Assembly: GCF_009828095.1 (NCBI RefSeq)
Contig: NZ_WTYP01000001.1
Coordinates: 62,001-126,000, forward strand
From: Pontixanthobacter luteolus
GTDB taxonomy: Bacteria > Pseudomonadota > Alphaproteobacteria > Sphingomonadales > Sphingomonadaceae
DNA length: 64,000 bases
Reading direction: 5' to 3'
Under the pieces are notes generated by a model. That model had not been told where the DNA came from. It worked only from the letters and a program-made list of their open reading frames with translations, and did no database searches. Shown here in pieces: positions 9,376-17,219 of this stretch. Numbering within the stretch: the first letter of the stretch is position 1; each line of letters starts with the position of its first letter. The position numbers and the translations under genes were made by a program.

Positions 9376-9415
9376 AAAGAAAATGGCTGACGCGGATTGC
9401 CCGTGCCAGCCATTT
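9376..9415 (-). terminator. Rho-independent terminator after the small secreted protein gene
   Basis: The 8-base arms 9381-9388 and 9408-9415 (AAATGGCT/AGCCATTT) form a stem. Read on the minus strand, the stem is followed by a T-rich tract (TTCTTTTTG). It is placed correctly to end the transcript of the gene at 9471-9848, before the valine operon start region. Confidence 0.65.
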
Positions 9416-9470
9416 CCTCGGTCAACGAACTGCGTAGCAGCTCGATGCCCCCTGTCTTTAACAGAGCCTG

Positions 9471-9848
9471 TCAGTCAGCCAAGCGGCAGTGACGATATGA
9501 ACGGTACTGCCCGCCCGGCGTCGCGGTTTCAGTGGTTGTGCATTCATAGTTGCCGATCATCGAATCCTCGCGGAAATTGAACGCGGTGTCGATTTCCTGA
9601 CCCGGCTGAAGCGTACCCTTGTCGCGGTAGACTTGGTAAACCAGCACGCCGTCCTGATTGCGCTTGTTCGTGATCTTTGCATCGCAGTTTGCGTCCAGCT
9701 GATAAGGCTGGTCTACTGCGCCGCGCACGATGCAATTGTCGTTGCGGATCTGCTCAGCAGCATTCACCGGCTTGTTTTCCGGTGCTGCGGAAAGCGGTGC
9801 GGCCATGATTGCGGCTGCGCCGGCGGCGAGTAATACATATTTACGCAT
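9471..9848 (-). CDS. Small secreted four-cysteine protein, copy A
   Basis: 125 residues from ATG 9848, with a clear Sec signal peptide (MRKYVLLAAGAAAIMAAPLSA). The mature part has four cysteines (NCIVRG, NCDAK, YECTT, RHCRL) that line up exactly with those of the neighbouring gene at 10123-10503, suggesting two disulfides in the periplasm. Counting by hand, 64 of 104 mature residues are identical to that copy, including a 16-residue run (RDKGTLQPGQEIDTAF). I do not recognise the family. An in-frame ATG at 9911 would place the signal peptide internally and is rejected. It has its own terminator downstream and a conserved element upstream. Confidence 0.75.
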   Translation of the reverse strand: MRKYVLLAAGAAAIMAAPLSAAPENKPVNAAEQIRNDNCIVRGAVDQPYQLDANCDAKITNKRNQDGVLVYQVYRDKGTLQPGQEIDTAFNFREDSMIGNYECTTTETATPGGQYRSYRHCRLAD

Positions 9849-9950
9849 ATTAAAGTCCTCCCAAGTTTCAGTTCGCGCCCTCTGCGACCAGTTTGAGGCG
9901 AGGTGTCCCACAAAGTGGATGCCCGCTGTCTAAGGCTGAGTCGGCCAGGG

Positions 9951-9974
9951 TGATTGGACAAATGCGTCTTTTCA
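9951..9974 (-). promoter_or_regulatory. Conserved upstream element, copy A
   Basis: On the minus strand this is TGAAAAGACGCATTTGTCCA followed by ATCA. It matches 10608-10631 at 22 of 24 bases. Its core (9953-9966) lies 105 bases upstream of the start codon of copy A, and a third core copy is at 60235-60248. It resembles a regulator binding site more than a sigma-70 promoter. The protein that binds it is unknown. Confidence 0.5.
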
Positions 9975-10030
9975 AAAAGGCAGCAGAACGGCTGCCAAAA
10001 CGGTGCGTGCTTTGCCCAAGGTTGCAGGCA

Positions 10031-10070
10031 AGCAAAAGGGCCAGCCCAGCCATCGCCGCGCCGACCCTTT
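10031..10070 (-). terminator. Probable rho-independent terminator after copy B
   Basis: The arms 10035-10042 (AAAGGGCC) and 10063-10070 (GACCCTTT) pair with one G-U. Read on the minus strand, a TTTTGCTT tract follows. It is placed 50-90 bases after the stop of the gene at 10123-10503. Confidence 0.5.
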
Positions 10071-10122
10071 CCAATTCTTATACAACCGTATTGTCGTTAC
10101 CGGCGAGATGCCGGGGATGCGG

Positions 10123-10503
10123 TTATTCGCCCAGACGGCAGTGGCGGAAAGAGCTGGTTTTACCGCTCGGTTGTGCCGTTTCGACCAGCTTGCACTCATA
10201 GTCTCCGATCATGAATTCTTCTCGGTTCACGAAAGCTGTATCGATTTCCTGGCCCGGTTGCAGAGTGCCCTTGTCGCGGTAGGCCTGATAGATCAGTCGC
10301 CCGTCCTTGTTGCGTTTTACGACGTATGTTGCCTCGCATTCCTGGTCGGCCTGAAATGGTTGGTCAAGCGTGCCGCGCACGATGCATCCCGTCACCTGCG
10401 TTTGCGTTGCGGCGTGGATGGGTTTGTTATCCGGTGCAGCTGAAACGCTGCTGGCAATCGCGGCTACAAGCGATCCAGTTGCCAAAAGTGTGAGTGTGCG
10501 CAT
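10123..10503 (-). CDS. Small secreted four-cysteine protein, copy B
   Basis: 126 residues from ATG 10503, with a signal peptide (MRTLTLLATGSLVAAIASSV, cleavage near VSA-AP). It is a paralogue of copy A at 9471-9848: the four cysteines (GCIVRG, ECEAT, YECKL, RHCRL) and the segment YRDKGTLQPGQEIDTAF are conserved, while the signal peptides have diverged. The two genes lie in the same direction with separate terminators and similar upstream sequence, as expected of a tandem duplication that included the promoter. Function is unknown. The fold may be a small beta protein held by two disulfides; that is inference. Confidence 0.75.
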   Translation of the reverse strand: MRTLTLLATGSLVAAIASSVSAAPDNKPIHAATQTQVTGCIVRGTLDQPFQADQECEATYVVKRNKDGRLIYQAYRDKGTLQPGQEIDTAFVNREEFMIGDYECKLVETAQPSGKTSSFRHCRLGE

Positions 10504-10607
10504 GATATGTCCCCTCAATTCTACATTCGCGGCCTCTACCCACAAGGCTGAGTGCTGATGGCACGCAGCTTGTCGGCATGATGGAACTAGCTGCGCTCAA
10601 ACTTCAC

Positions 10608-10631
10608 TGATTGGACGAATACGTCTTTTCA
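10608..10631 (-). promoter_or_regulatory. Conserved upstream element, copy B
   Basis: On the minus strand this is TGAAAAGACGTATTCGTCCA followed by ATCA. It begins immediately after the RidA stop codon, and its core lies 107 bases upstream of the copy B start codon. It differs from the element at 9951-9974 at only two of 24 positions. The core resembles the TTCGTC part of AlgR/LytTR sites, a weak analogy. Confidence 0.5.
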
Positions 10632-10634
10632 GCC

Positions 10635-11036
10635 TCAGTGCTCGACGACTGCTTCAGCCTCGATTTCAACCAGCCATTCGGGGCGGCACAGGGCGGCCAC
10701 ACCCATCATGGTGGCGGCTGGGCGAGCGGCACCAAAGAAGTGCGAATGAACTTCGCCCACTTCGGCCTGTTGATCGATATCGGTCAGCAGCATTCGCGTG
10801 CGCACGACATCAGCGGCGGTTCCGCCAAGGTTTTCGATAGCTTTCACGATCAGCGCGCAGCAGCGTTCCGCCTGTTCGGCCGCTCCGCCTTCGGTTGTTT
10901 CGCCGTCATCCTCGATAGGGCCGGTGCCCGCGACGATGATGCGATCCGCGCCGTGGCCGGGAATGCGGATGGCCCGGCAAAATCCGAACTGATCCTCGAA
11001 CGGAGAACCCGATGATGTGCGCGTCCGGTTTTGCAT
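10635..11036 (-). CDS. RidA family protein (YjgF/YER057c/UK114)
   Basis: 133 residues, a normal RidA length. Family blocks include IIVAGTGPIEDDG, DVVRTRMLLTDIDQ and the C-terminal LCRPEWLVEIEAEAV, whose Arg occupies the place of the catalytic Arg of RidA enamine/imine deaminases. Members hydrolyse reactive 2-aminoacrylate-type imines or act in specialised degradation. Its ATG overlaps the stop of the upstream lipoprotein gene by one base (TGATG), so it is cotranscribed with it and probably with mmsA further upstream. Its exact substrate is not predictable. Confidence 0.85.
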   Translation of the reverse strand: MQNRTRTSSGSPFEDQFGFCRAIRIPGHGADRIIVAGTGPIEDDGETTEGGAAEQAERCCALIVKAIENLGGTAADVVRTRMLLTDIDQQAEVGEVHSHFFGAARPAATMMGVAALCRPEWLVEIEAEAVVEH

Positions 11037-11506
11037 CAGGCAGGGCAGCGCTTGCGCGGGTATTCGTCTTTCACCTTGGGCTTCGTGCCATCGCTCACGC
11101 TCAGCGTTTCACCGTCGGCGGACAGTGACAGGCGGGAGACCTGCACCCATTGTTCACCTTCGCCCTCCATCACCAGATCGACCAGCGCATCGCTGCCTTC
11201 CGAACCAACACCGGCAACCAGACCGAGAGATTCGTAATACAGAATCTGCCGAGGTTTGATTTCCATTCGCATGTCGGACGCCGGATTGCAGGTTCCGCCA
11301 ACATAATCCCATACGCCTTGGAAATGCGCCGGAATATTGCCTGCCAATTCGTCAAGCGGGGGTGCGCCGTCGCCGATCCCGCCATCGGGTTCGACCGGAA
11401 TTGCCTGATCGGGTTCGATCGTCGTCACAGGCTCGGTCGGTTCGCCGCCGCGGTCGCAGGCTGCGAGCAGTGCGACCATGGCGAGAGGGATCAGGCGTCG
11501 GCGCAT
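11036..11506 (-). CDS. Predicted lipoprotein of unknown function
   Basis: 156 residues from ATG 11506. The N-terminus MRRRLIPLAMVALLAACDRG is a lipoprotein signal peptide with lipobox LAAC, so Cys17 should be lipidated. A Pro/Glu/Thr-rich linker follows, then a compact domain with two cysteines (GGTCNPASD and YPRKRCPA at the very end). No family is recognised. It starts 5 bases after the mmsA stop, so it is probably the second gene of an mmsA-lipoprotein-RidA transcript. A longer in-frame start at 11656 would lie inside mmsA and hide the signal peptide. Confidence 0.7.
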   Translation of the reverse strand: MRRRLIPLAMVALLAACDRGGEPTEPVTTIEPDQAIPVEPDGGIGDGAPPLDELAGNIPAHFQGVWDYVGGTCNPASDMRMEIKPRQILYYESLGLVAGVGSEGSDALVDLVMEGEGEQWVQVSRLSLSADGETLSVSDGTKPKVKDEYPRKRCPA

Positions 11507-11511
11507 AATGG

Positions 11512-13008
11512 TTACCCCATGGTTGGAATGACAAAGGCGTTGGACCCGTCGCCGCCGCCGTCTGGCCAGCGCTGAGTGACCTTCTTGGCCTTGGTCCAGA
11601 ATTTCAGGCCTTCCATGCCATATTGATCGATGTCGCCAAAGCCGCTGCGTTTCCACCCGCCGAAGCTGTGGTAGCTGACCGGGACGGGAATTGGCACGTT
11701 GATGCCAACCATCCCGACATTCACGCGGCTGGCAAACTCGCGGGCCGCGTGGCCGTTGCGGGTGAAGATGGCCACGCCGTTGCCGTATTGATGCTCGCTC
11801 GGCAGGCGGACTGCGTCTTCAAAGTCCCGCGCCCGTACGATCTGCAGCACCGGCCCGAAGATTTCTTCCTTGTAGCTTTCCATGTCCGTTGTGACCCGGT
11901 CGAGCAGGGTCGGGCCGACAAAGAAACCGTCCTCGTGGCCCTGCAGGGAGAACCCGCGTCCGTCGATCACGACTTCGGCGCCTTCCTTTTCCGCCGTATC
12001 GATCCAGCCTTCGACGCGCGCCTTATGTTCCGGTGTGACGACTGGGCCGTAATGCGCGTCGGGATCGTTGGAAACGCCCACGCGCAAGGCGTTGATCGCC
12101 GGAATCAGTTTTTCGCGAAGCCGGTCTGCGGTGTCTTCGCCAACCGGGACAACAACCGGCAGCGCCATGCAGCGTTCGCCCGCTGATCCGAAAGCTGCGC
12201 CCGCCAGATCGTTGACGACCTGGTCCAGATCCGCATCGGGCATCACGATACCGTGGTTTTTCGCGCCGCCGAATGCTTGTACGCGCTTCGCATTGGCGGC
12301 TCCGCGCTGGTAGATGTACTGCGCGATGTCGGATGATCCGACGAAGCTGATCGCCGGAATATCCGGGTGGTCGAGGATCGCATCCACCATTTCCTTGTCG
12401 CCGTGCACCACCTGCAACAGCCCTTCTGGCGCGCCGGCTTCCACGAACAGTTCTGCCAGACGAACGGGCACGCTCGGGTCGCGTTCGCTGGGCTTCAGGA
12501 TGAATGCGTTGCCCACCGCGATCGCCATGCCGAACATCCACATCGGGATCATGGCAGGGAAGTTGAACGGGGTGATGCCCGCACAAATACCCAGCGGCTG
12601 GCGCATCGAATAAACATCGATGCCCGGGCCTGCGCCCTGGGTATATTCACCCTTCAGCGCCTGGGGGATGCCGCAAGCGAATTCGATGACTTCAAGCCCG
12701 CGCTGCACGTCGCCATGCGCGTCATCCACCACCTTGCCGTGTTCGCTGGAGAGCAGTTCGGCCAATTCCTGTTTGTGCAGTTCGACCAGCCGTTTGAATT
12801 CGAACATCACGCGGGCACGTTTCTGCGGATTGGTCGCGGCCCATTCAGGCTGCACTTTCTTCGCTTCTGCAACCGCCTTTTCCAAAAGCGTCGCATCGCC
12901 CAAGCCGACTTCGGCCTGCACTTCGCCGGTCGACGGGTTCCAGATTTTGTGTGTGCGGCCGGTGCTGGTGCCAGCTCCGCCTGCAATGAAGTGATCAACC
13001 TGACGCAT
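11512..13008 (-). CDS. mmsA: CoA-acylating methylmalonate-semialdehyde dehydrogenase
   Basis: 498 residues, the full family length. It is an aldehyde dehydrogenase with the catalytic Cys in GSAGERCMALPVVVPVG, the cofactor-binding GSSDIAQYIY and TPFNFPAMIPMWMFGMA motifs of MmsA, and the C-terminal SFGGWKRSGFGDIDQYGMEG. It converts methylmalonate semialdehyde to propionyl-CoA, or malonate semialdehyde to acetyl-CoA, finishing valine breakdown begun by the operon at 4756-9280. It is read in the same direction but is separated from that operon by the duplicated secreted-protein genes. The ATG is preceded by a purine-rich site (AGGAGAT). Confidence 0.95.
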   Translation of the reverse strand: MRQVDHFIAGGAGTSTGRTHKIWNPSTGEVQAEVGLGDATLLEKAVAEAKKVQPEWAATNPQKRARVMFEFKRLVELHKQELAELLSSEHGKVVDDAHGDVQRGLEVIEFACGIPQALKGEYTQGAGPGIDVYSMRQPLGICAGITPFNFPAMIPMWMFGMAIAVGNAFILKPSERDPSVPVRLAELFVEAGAPEGLLQVVHGDKEMVDAILDHPDIPAISFVGSSDIAQYIYQRGAANAKRVQAFGGAKNHGIVMPDADLDQVVNDLAGAAFGSAGERCMALPVVVPVGEDTADRLREKLIPAINALRVGVSNDPDAHYGPVVTPEHKARVEGWIDTAEKEGAEVVIDGRGFSLQGHEDGFFVGPTLLDRVTTDMESYKEEIFGPVLQIVRARDFEDAVRLPSEHQYGNGVAIFTRNGHAAREFASRVNVGMVGINVPIPVPVSYHSFGGWKRSGFGDIDQYGMEGLKFWTKAKKVTQRWPDGGGDGSNAFVIPTMG

Positions 13009-13080
13009 CGCGCATCTCCTGCAAAGTCTTTTGAATTATTGTTGCGCGCTCCATAGCGCGTTCAAGCTGCCAATGCGACC

Positions 13081-13109
13081 CCGCAGATATGCATTCAGCG
13101 TATCTGCGG
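13081..13109. repeat. Inverted repeat between DUF819 gene and mmsA
   Basis: Perfect 9-base arms, 13081-13089 (CCGCAGATA) and 13101-13109 (TATCTGCGG), enclose an 11-base loop. It lies 6 bases past the DUF819 stop. No T tract follows on either strand, so it is a stem-loop that may stabilise the mRNA end or act with a terminator factor. Confidence 0.5.
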
Positions 13110-13115
13110 ATGCGC

Positions 13116-14330
13116 CTAGCTGACCTGTGCCATCATCGCTGCGCACAGGATCGCGCCGTATGTGCCCACGGCATAACCCAGCACCGCCAGCAGCACCCCG
13201 ACCGGTGCCAGGGCGGGATGGAATGCCGCTGCAACCACGGGGGCGGATGCTGCCCCGCCGACATTCGCCTTGCTGCCTACAGCGACAAAGAAGAACGGCG
13301 CGCGGATGATCCGGGCGACTGTCAGCAGCAGGATCGTGTGGATCAGCATCCAGATCAGTCCGATGACCATGAATGAAGGCGCATCGGCGATTTTCAGAAT
13401 GTTCATCTTGGTGCCAATTACCGCCACCAGCAGGAAGATGAACACGGTGCCGAATTTGCTTGCCCCGACCCCTTCGAGGTTGCGCGCTTTGGTAAAGCTG
13501 GCCGCCAGCCCGAGCGTTGTGGAAATCACCACCACCCAGAAGAAGCTGCTCGCGAGTGTCGCATCCTCTCCCCACAATCCGGCGAAAAAGCTGCCCAGTG
13601 CCGATCCGCCCAGATGGCACAGCCCGACCACAGCAAAAGTCGCGCCGAACAGCAGCACGTAGTCATTTGCGCTGGCCACGCGTTCGACCGAAGCGGTGTA
13701 ACTGGCCATCTTGTCGCGCAGCGCATCGATCGACGAACTGTCCGCCTTGAGCCAACCGTCGACCCGCTTACTGTCACCGGCACCGTAAAGCAGGAACGCC
13801 ATCCAGATATTGGCGACGATAATGTCGACGGCGATCAGCGCGGAGTAATTCTCGATATTGTAGCCATAAACTTCCAGCATCGCGGTCTGGTTGGCGCCCC
13901 CGCCGATCCAGCTACCCGCCAGGGTGGCAAGCCCGCGCCATGCCGCATCTGCTCCGCTGCCGACGATAGCAGGATCGAACTGAGCGACGATCCACAGCGC
14001 AATCGGTCCCCCGATCACGATGCCGATGGTGGCGGTGAAGAACATGATTAGCGCCTTGGGACCCAGCCCGAGGATACCCCGCATATCGATGCTAAGTGTC
14101 ATCAGGAACAACGCGGCGGGCAGGAAATAATCCTTCGCAATTGGCCACAGATTGCTGTCATCGACATTGATCAGGCCGAAGGTCACCATCAGCGACGGAA
14201 CGAGATAACAGACCAGGATGATCGGCACGAAGGTGTAGAATTTCTGCCAACCCTCACGGTCGCGCGTGAAAAACACAAAGGCAAGCACTGCCGCCAGCAG
14301 GCCGAGGATCACCCGGTCGTCCGTAATCAT
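13116..14330 (-). CDS. DUF819 family membrane protein
   Basis: 404 residues with about ten to eleven hydrophobic segments. Sequence blocks such as GGPIALWIVAQF, GLATLAGSWIGGGANQTAML and GSKANVGGAASAPVVAAAFHPALAPVGVLLAVLGYAVGTY match the DUF819 (YjcL) family, which resembles bile-acid/arsenite-type transporters in its glycine-rich crossover regions. The transported substrate is unknown for the family. The ATG at 14330 has a good ribosome binding site (AGGAGAG, about 9 bases upstream). It is not obviously cotranscribed with mmsA, since a stem-loop and 107 bases lie between. Confidence 0.8.
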   Translation of the reverse strand: MITDDRVILGLLAAVLAFVFFTRDREGWQKFYTFVPIILVCYLVPSLMVTFGLINVDDSNLWPIAKDYFLPAALFLMTLSIDMRGILGLGPKALIMFFTATIGIVIGGPIALWIVAQFDPAIVGSGADAAWRGLATLAGSWIGGGANQTAMLEVYGYNIENYSALIAVDIIVANIWMAFLLYGAGDSKRVDGWLKADSSSIDALRDKMASYTASVERVASANDYVLLFGATFAVVGLCHLGGSALGSFFAGLWGEDATLASSFFWVVVISTTLGLAASFTKARNLEGVGASKFGTVFIFLLVAVIGTKMNILKIADAPSFMVIGLIWMLIHTILLLTVARIIRAPFFFVAVGSKANVGGAASAPVVAAAFHPALAPVGVLLAVLGYAVGTYGAILCAAMMAQVS

Positions 14331-14436
14331 TGAAATCGCTCTCCTATCAGGTCGTTGATACGCCTGTAGCGGGGCCAGTGCGGAAAAACCATGTTGACGG
14401 ATAAACGAGCCGGTGCAATCGCCGCGAATGGACCTT

Positions 14437-14510
14437 GCGGGTGTAGCTCAATGGTAGAGCAGCAGCTTCCCAAGCTGACGACGAGGGTTCGATTCCCTTC
14501 ACCCGCTCCA
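14437..14510 (+). tRNA. tRNA-Gly(CCC)
   Basis: 74 bases including an encoded CCA. The acceptor arms GCGGGTG/CACCCGC, D arm GCTC/GAGC, anticodon loop TTCCCAA (anticodon CCC) and T arm with TTCGATT all fit a cloverleaf. The outermost anticodon-stem pair is a G-A mismatch. It lies at the edge of the sucrose locus, but no repeat of its 3' end was found, so there is no sign of an integration event. Confidence 0.93.
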
Positions 14511-14606
14511 GCGGCGCCTTCCCAAAACATCCCGGAAACGCTTTCGAACCTTTGGAAACCATAGGGTTTCTGGTGTTCGGTTGTCCTGCATTTGCCCGCA
14601 CAGTCT

Positions 14607-14629
14607 CGCCAAATTTCCCAAATTTGGCG
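14607..14629. repeat. Perfect 10-bp hairpin downstream of lacI-type gene
   Basis: CGCCAAATTT (14607-14616) and AAATTTGGCG (14620-14629) enclose a 3-base loop (CCC). It lies between the tRNA and the repressor gene stop at 14667, about 38 bases past that stop. No T tract follows. A smaller hairpin (GAAACC/GGTTTC) is at 14555-14570. Either may end transcription from one side. Confidence 0.5.
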
Positions 14630-14666
14630 GCTCGTCAGGGCTCATCCTTTTGGCTCAGGAGACCTT

Positions 14667-15704
14667 CTAGGCGCTGTCACGCACAATCAAGTGCGGAGGC
14701 AGGACCAGGCTTTCTGTATCTTCTCCAGCGAGACGCCGAAGCAAAAGGTCCGCGAGCCCCTTGGCACCTGCAGCGATATCCTGCCTGACAGTTGTCAGGG
14801 GAGGGACGGTCTGGCTTGAGATTGGCAGATCGTCGAAACCCACGATCTTGAGTTGAGCCGGCACGTTGATGTTGCGGTCCCTGAGCTCCTTCAGGCACGT
14901 GACAGCGATCGTGTCTGTTGCCGCAAAGATGCCGTCGATCTCGCCTTCGATATTGCTCAAATGCTCTGCGATTTCCTCGCTGGTTTGATCCCGTGACAAG
15001 TGTGTGGGAAGCGCGCGAATAGACACGCCCATCTTTTCGGCGACTTCCTTTGCGCCTGCAAAACGGGCGGCAAATTCGATTGGCTGTGTATCTCCCAGAA
15101 ATGCGAGACGCCTGGCTCCGGCTGCAATAAGCTTTTCCGCCGCGAGCTTTCCGCCCAAACGGTTGTTGGTACCGACAACGCAATGCCGCTGGCCCTCCTG
15201 ATGGTTGCCCCAAACCACCATCGGCAGATAGCCATCCGCAACGTCTTCGATCCGGTCAAACTGGTCGGACTGGCCGACCACGATGACGCCATCGATCATT
15301 CCTGAACCGATGAACCGGTCGAGCCAATCCTCGTCCTGTGCAGGGATCACCCGCCTCAACATGATGTCAAAACCCCTCTCGGTCAGCTCGTCTGCCAAAT
15401 GACCGAGCAACGTCATGAAGAAGGTGTCAGAGATTTGCTGTCTAACGTCATGCCCCAGTGGAATGGCGACCCCGATTACCCCTGTTTTTTGCCTGCGCAG
15501 CTTGCTCGCCATCTGGTTCGGCCGAAATCCGTGCTCGCGCGCGATGGCTTCAATCTTTTCGCGCGTCTTGGTGTTGACCAGACTGTTTCCGGAAAGCGCT
15601 CGGGAGACGGTTCCGGGCGAGACACCGGCAATCTTTGCCAGGTCCGTGATGGTGCGGACGCGGTTTGGCTTGTCTACGGAAGGTTGAGTGTCTGAATCGG
15701 CCAT
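14667..15704 (-). CDS. LacI family transcriptional repressor of the sucrose locus
   Basis: 345 residues. The N-terminal LacI helix-turn-helix is intact (TITDLAKIAGVSPGTVSRAL), with the hinge segment RPNQMASKLRRQKTGVIGVA. A periplasmic-binding-protein-like effector domain follows (about residues 65-340). It starts 9 bases after the stop of the MFS gene, with AAGGGG as ribosome binding site, so the two form one transcript. The likely binding sites are the TTGCAA inverted repeats at 17110-17159 in the divergent promoter, so it probably controls both arms and its own expression. The inducer is presumably sucrose or a fructose derivative. Confidence 0.88.
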   Translation of the reverse strand: MADSDTQPSVDKPNRVRTITDLAKIAGVSPGTVSRALSGNSLVNTKTREKIEAIAREHGFRPNQMASKLRRQKTGVIGVAIPLGHDVRQQISDTFFMTLLGHLADELTERGFDIMLRRVIPAQDEDWLDRFIGSGMIDGVIVVGQSDQFDRIEDVADGYLPMVVWGNHQEGQRHCVVGTNNRLGGKLAAEKLIAAGARRLAFLGDTQPIEFAARFAGAKEVAEKMGVSIRALPTHLSRDQTSEEIAEHLSNIEGEIDGIFAATDTIAVTCLKELRDRNINVPAQLKIVGFDDLPISSQTVPPLTTVRQDIAAGAKGLADLLLRRLAGEDTESLVLPPHLIVRDSA

Positions 15705-15713
15705 TGTCGCCCC

Positions 15714-17048
15714 TTAGCCTGCCACAATCTTTTGTTCACGCGGCACTCTGTGCCCAGCATCGACAAAAAGAGTTGCAATGGCACCCACAAACATGAGCGC
15801 ACCGCCAAGCATCAATACATTACGCGGATCTCCGCCTAGCACCGGATTGTAGATCAGCGGCATCGTCAGCGTTTGGAAAAGCATCGGGATCACGATGAAC
15901 ATATTGAAGATGCCCATGTAAATGCCGTTGCGGTTAGCCGGGATTGAATCTGCCAGCATCACGTAAGTATTGCCCATCATCCCGGCCCATCCGATACCAA
16001 TGCCGAGCATCAGAACGAACAACGCCATCGGGGTCTCGACACCGGGGATGAGCAGCATGGCCGTGCCCGAGGCCGACAAGCAAACTGCATGCACCAATCT
16101 TGCGCCAAGTCGCGCCACGATTGGTATGAGCAACAAGGCCCCGAGAAAAGCGATGAAGTTGTAGAGCGCGCCCGCCTGCTGTGTCGTCAGCGTGGCTTCG
16201 CGGAACGCGGCGGTGGAGGGATCGGAAGTGTCGTAAAGTGAGCGGCCGACTGCGAAGGTAATGTACTGCCAGTATGCGAACATCGCGTACCACTGGCAAA
16301 GCATCGCAAGCGCGAGCTGGCGCATCGGTTTTGGCATTTCGCGGATCGCATCCACGATCTCTGCGAACGTGTCCTTCACGGTCAAAGGCTTCTTTTCCAG
16401 AGCGGCCTTCTCATCATCGGTCATCGGCAGTTCGGGAACCCGCCATACCGACCAGGCGATGGTAGAGATCGATAGGATTGCACCAATGATGAACGCGATG
16501 CGGACGATTACCGGGATGCCATTGTCGTCGAGTACGTCCTGCGCAATGAAAGCGGTCAGCAAAGTTGGAGCGAGATAGGACAGGGTTTGCGCGAGCCCGG
16601 TAAACGCGCTCTGCGTCAGGAACCCGACTGACCGTTGGCCCGGCACGAGGCGGTCTGCGACATAGGCGCGATATGGCTCCATAGTGATGTTGTTGCCAGC
16701 ATCGAGAATCCACAGGAGTGATGCCGCCATCCAGAGCGTGGATGAATATGGCATAAGGAAAAGGCTGATCGTGCAGATGATTGCGCCGATCAGGAAATAG
16801 GGTGTGCGGCGCCCGAAGCGGGTGTTGGTGCGGTCGCTCATTGCGCCAACAATTGGCTGGATGATGAGACCGGTCATTGGGCCGGCAAGCCACAAAAGCG
16901 GCATCGTCGCCTCGTCAGCACCGAGGAAGCCGTAGATTGGCCCCATATTGGCCTGCTGCAGGCCGAAACTGAACTGCAGGCCAAAAAAGCCAATATTCAT
17001 TTCAATGATTCGCAGCAAAGAAAGCCGTGGTTTTACCGCGGTTTGCAT
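15714..17048 (-). CDS. MFS sugar:proton symporter (GPH/SLC45-like)
   Basis: 444 residues with twelve predicted membrane segments. The cytoplasmic loop motif SDRTNTRFGRRTPYFLIG and the early GFFGLQFSFGLQQANMGPIY match glycoside-pentoside-hexuronide/sucrose-type symporters of proteobacteria, such as SuxC-like carriers. It would carry sucrose or a similar oligosaccharide from periplasm to cytoplasm, after entry through the TonB receptor at 17220. The gene is divergent from that receptor across the operator array. The start at 17048 has GAGAGGAT upstream. Substrate is from context. Confidence 0.85.
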   Translation of the reverse strand: MQTAVKPRLSLLRIIEMNIGFFGLQFSFGLQQANMGPIYGFLGADEATMPLLWLAGPMTGLIIQPIVGAMSDRTNTRFGRRTPYFLIGAIICTISLFLMPYSSTLWMAASLLWILDAGNNITMEPYRAYVADRLVPGQRSVGFLTQSAFTGLAQTLSYLAPTLLTAFIAQDVLDDNGIPVIVRIAFIIGAILSISTIAWSVWRVPELPMTDDEKAALEKKPLTVKDTFAEIVDAIREMPKPMRQLALAMLCQWYAMFAYWQYITFAVGRSLYDTSDPSTAAFREATLTTQQAGALYNFIAFLGALLLIPIVARLGARLVHAVCLSASGTAMLLIPGVETPMALFVLMLGIGIGWAGMMGNTYVMLADSIPANRNGIYMGIFNMFIVIPMLFQTLTMPLIYNPVLGGDPRNVLMLGGALMFVGAIATLFVDAGHRVPREQKIVAG

Positions 17049-17109
17049 GGTTCAACATCCTCTCACGTGCCGTTATCTTCTCGGCCTTGTTGCATTTTCG
17101 TGACATAGT

Positions 17110-17159
17110 TTGCGCACGATTGCAATCGTTTGCAATTTCGCTGTTGCAATCGTTTGCAA
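17110..17159. promoter_or_regulatory. Array of LacI-family operators
   Basis: Two identical 16-base inverted repeats, TTGCAATCGTTTGCAA, lie at 17120-17135 and 17144-17159. Each has the central CG typical of LacI/PurR-type operators. A third, degenerate one (TTGCGCACGATTGCAA, 17110-17125) shares a half-site with the first. Half-sites therefore begin at 17110, 17120, 17130, 17144 and 17154. The array sits between the divergent starts of the MFS gene (17048) and the TonB receptor gene (17220), next to the locus repressor gene. Confidence 0.85.
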
Positions 17160-17219
17160 TGGAGTTATGCCTTACTGCGAATCGCGCAATATAGTGCGAG
17201 GGATTAAGGAGAGATCGAC

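Noticed and set aside
14437-14510. tRNA-Gly as an integration site for the sucrose locus
   Set aside because: No copy of the tRNA 3' end was found on the far side of the locus and no integrase gene is present.
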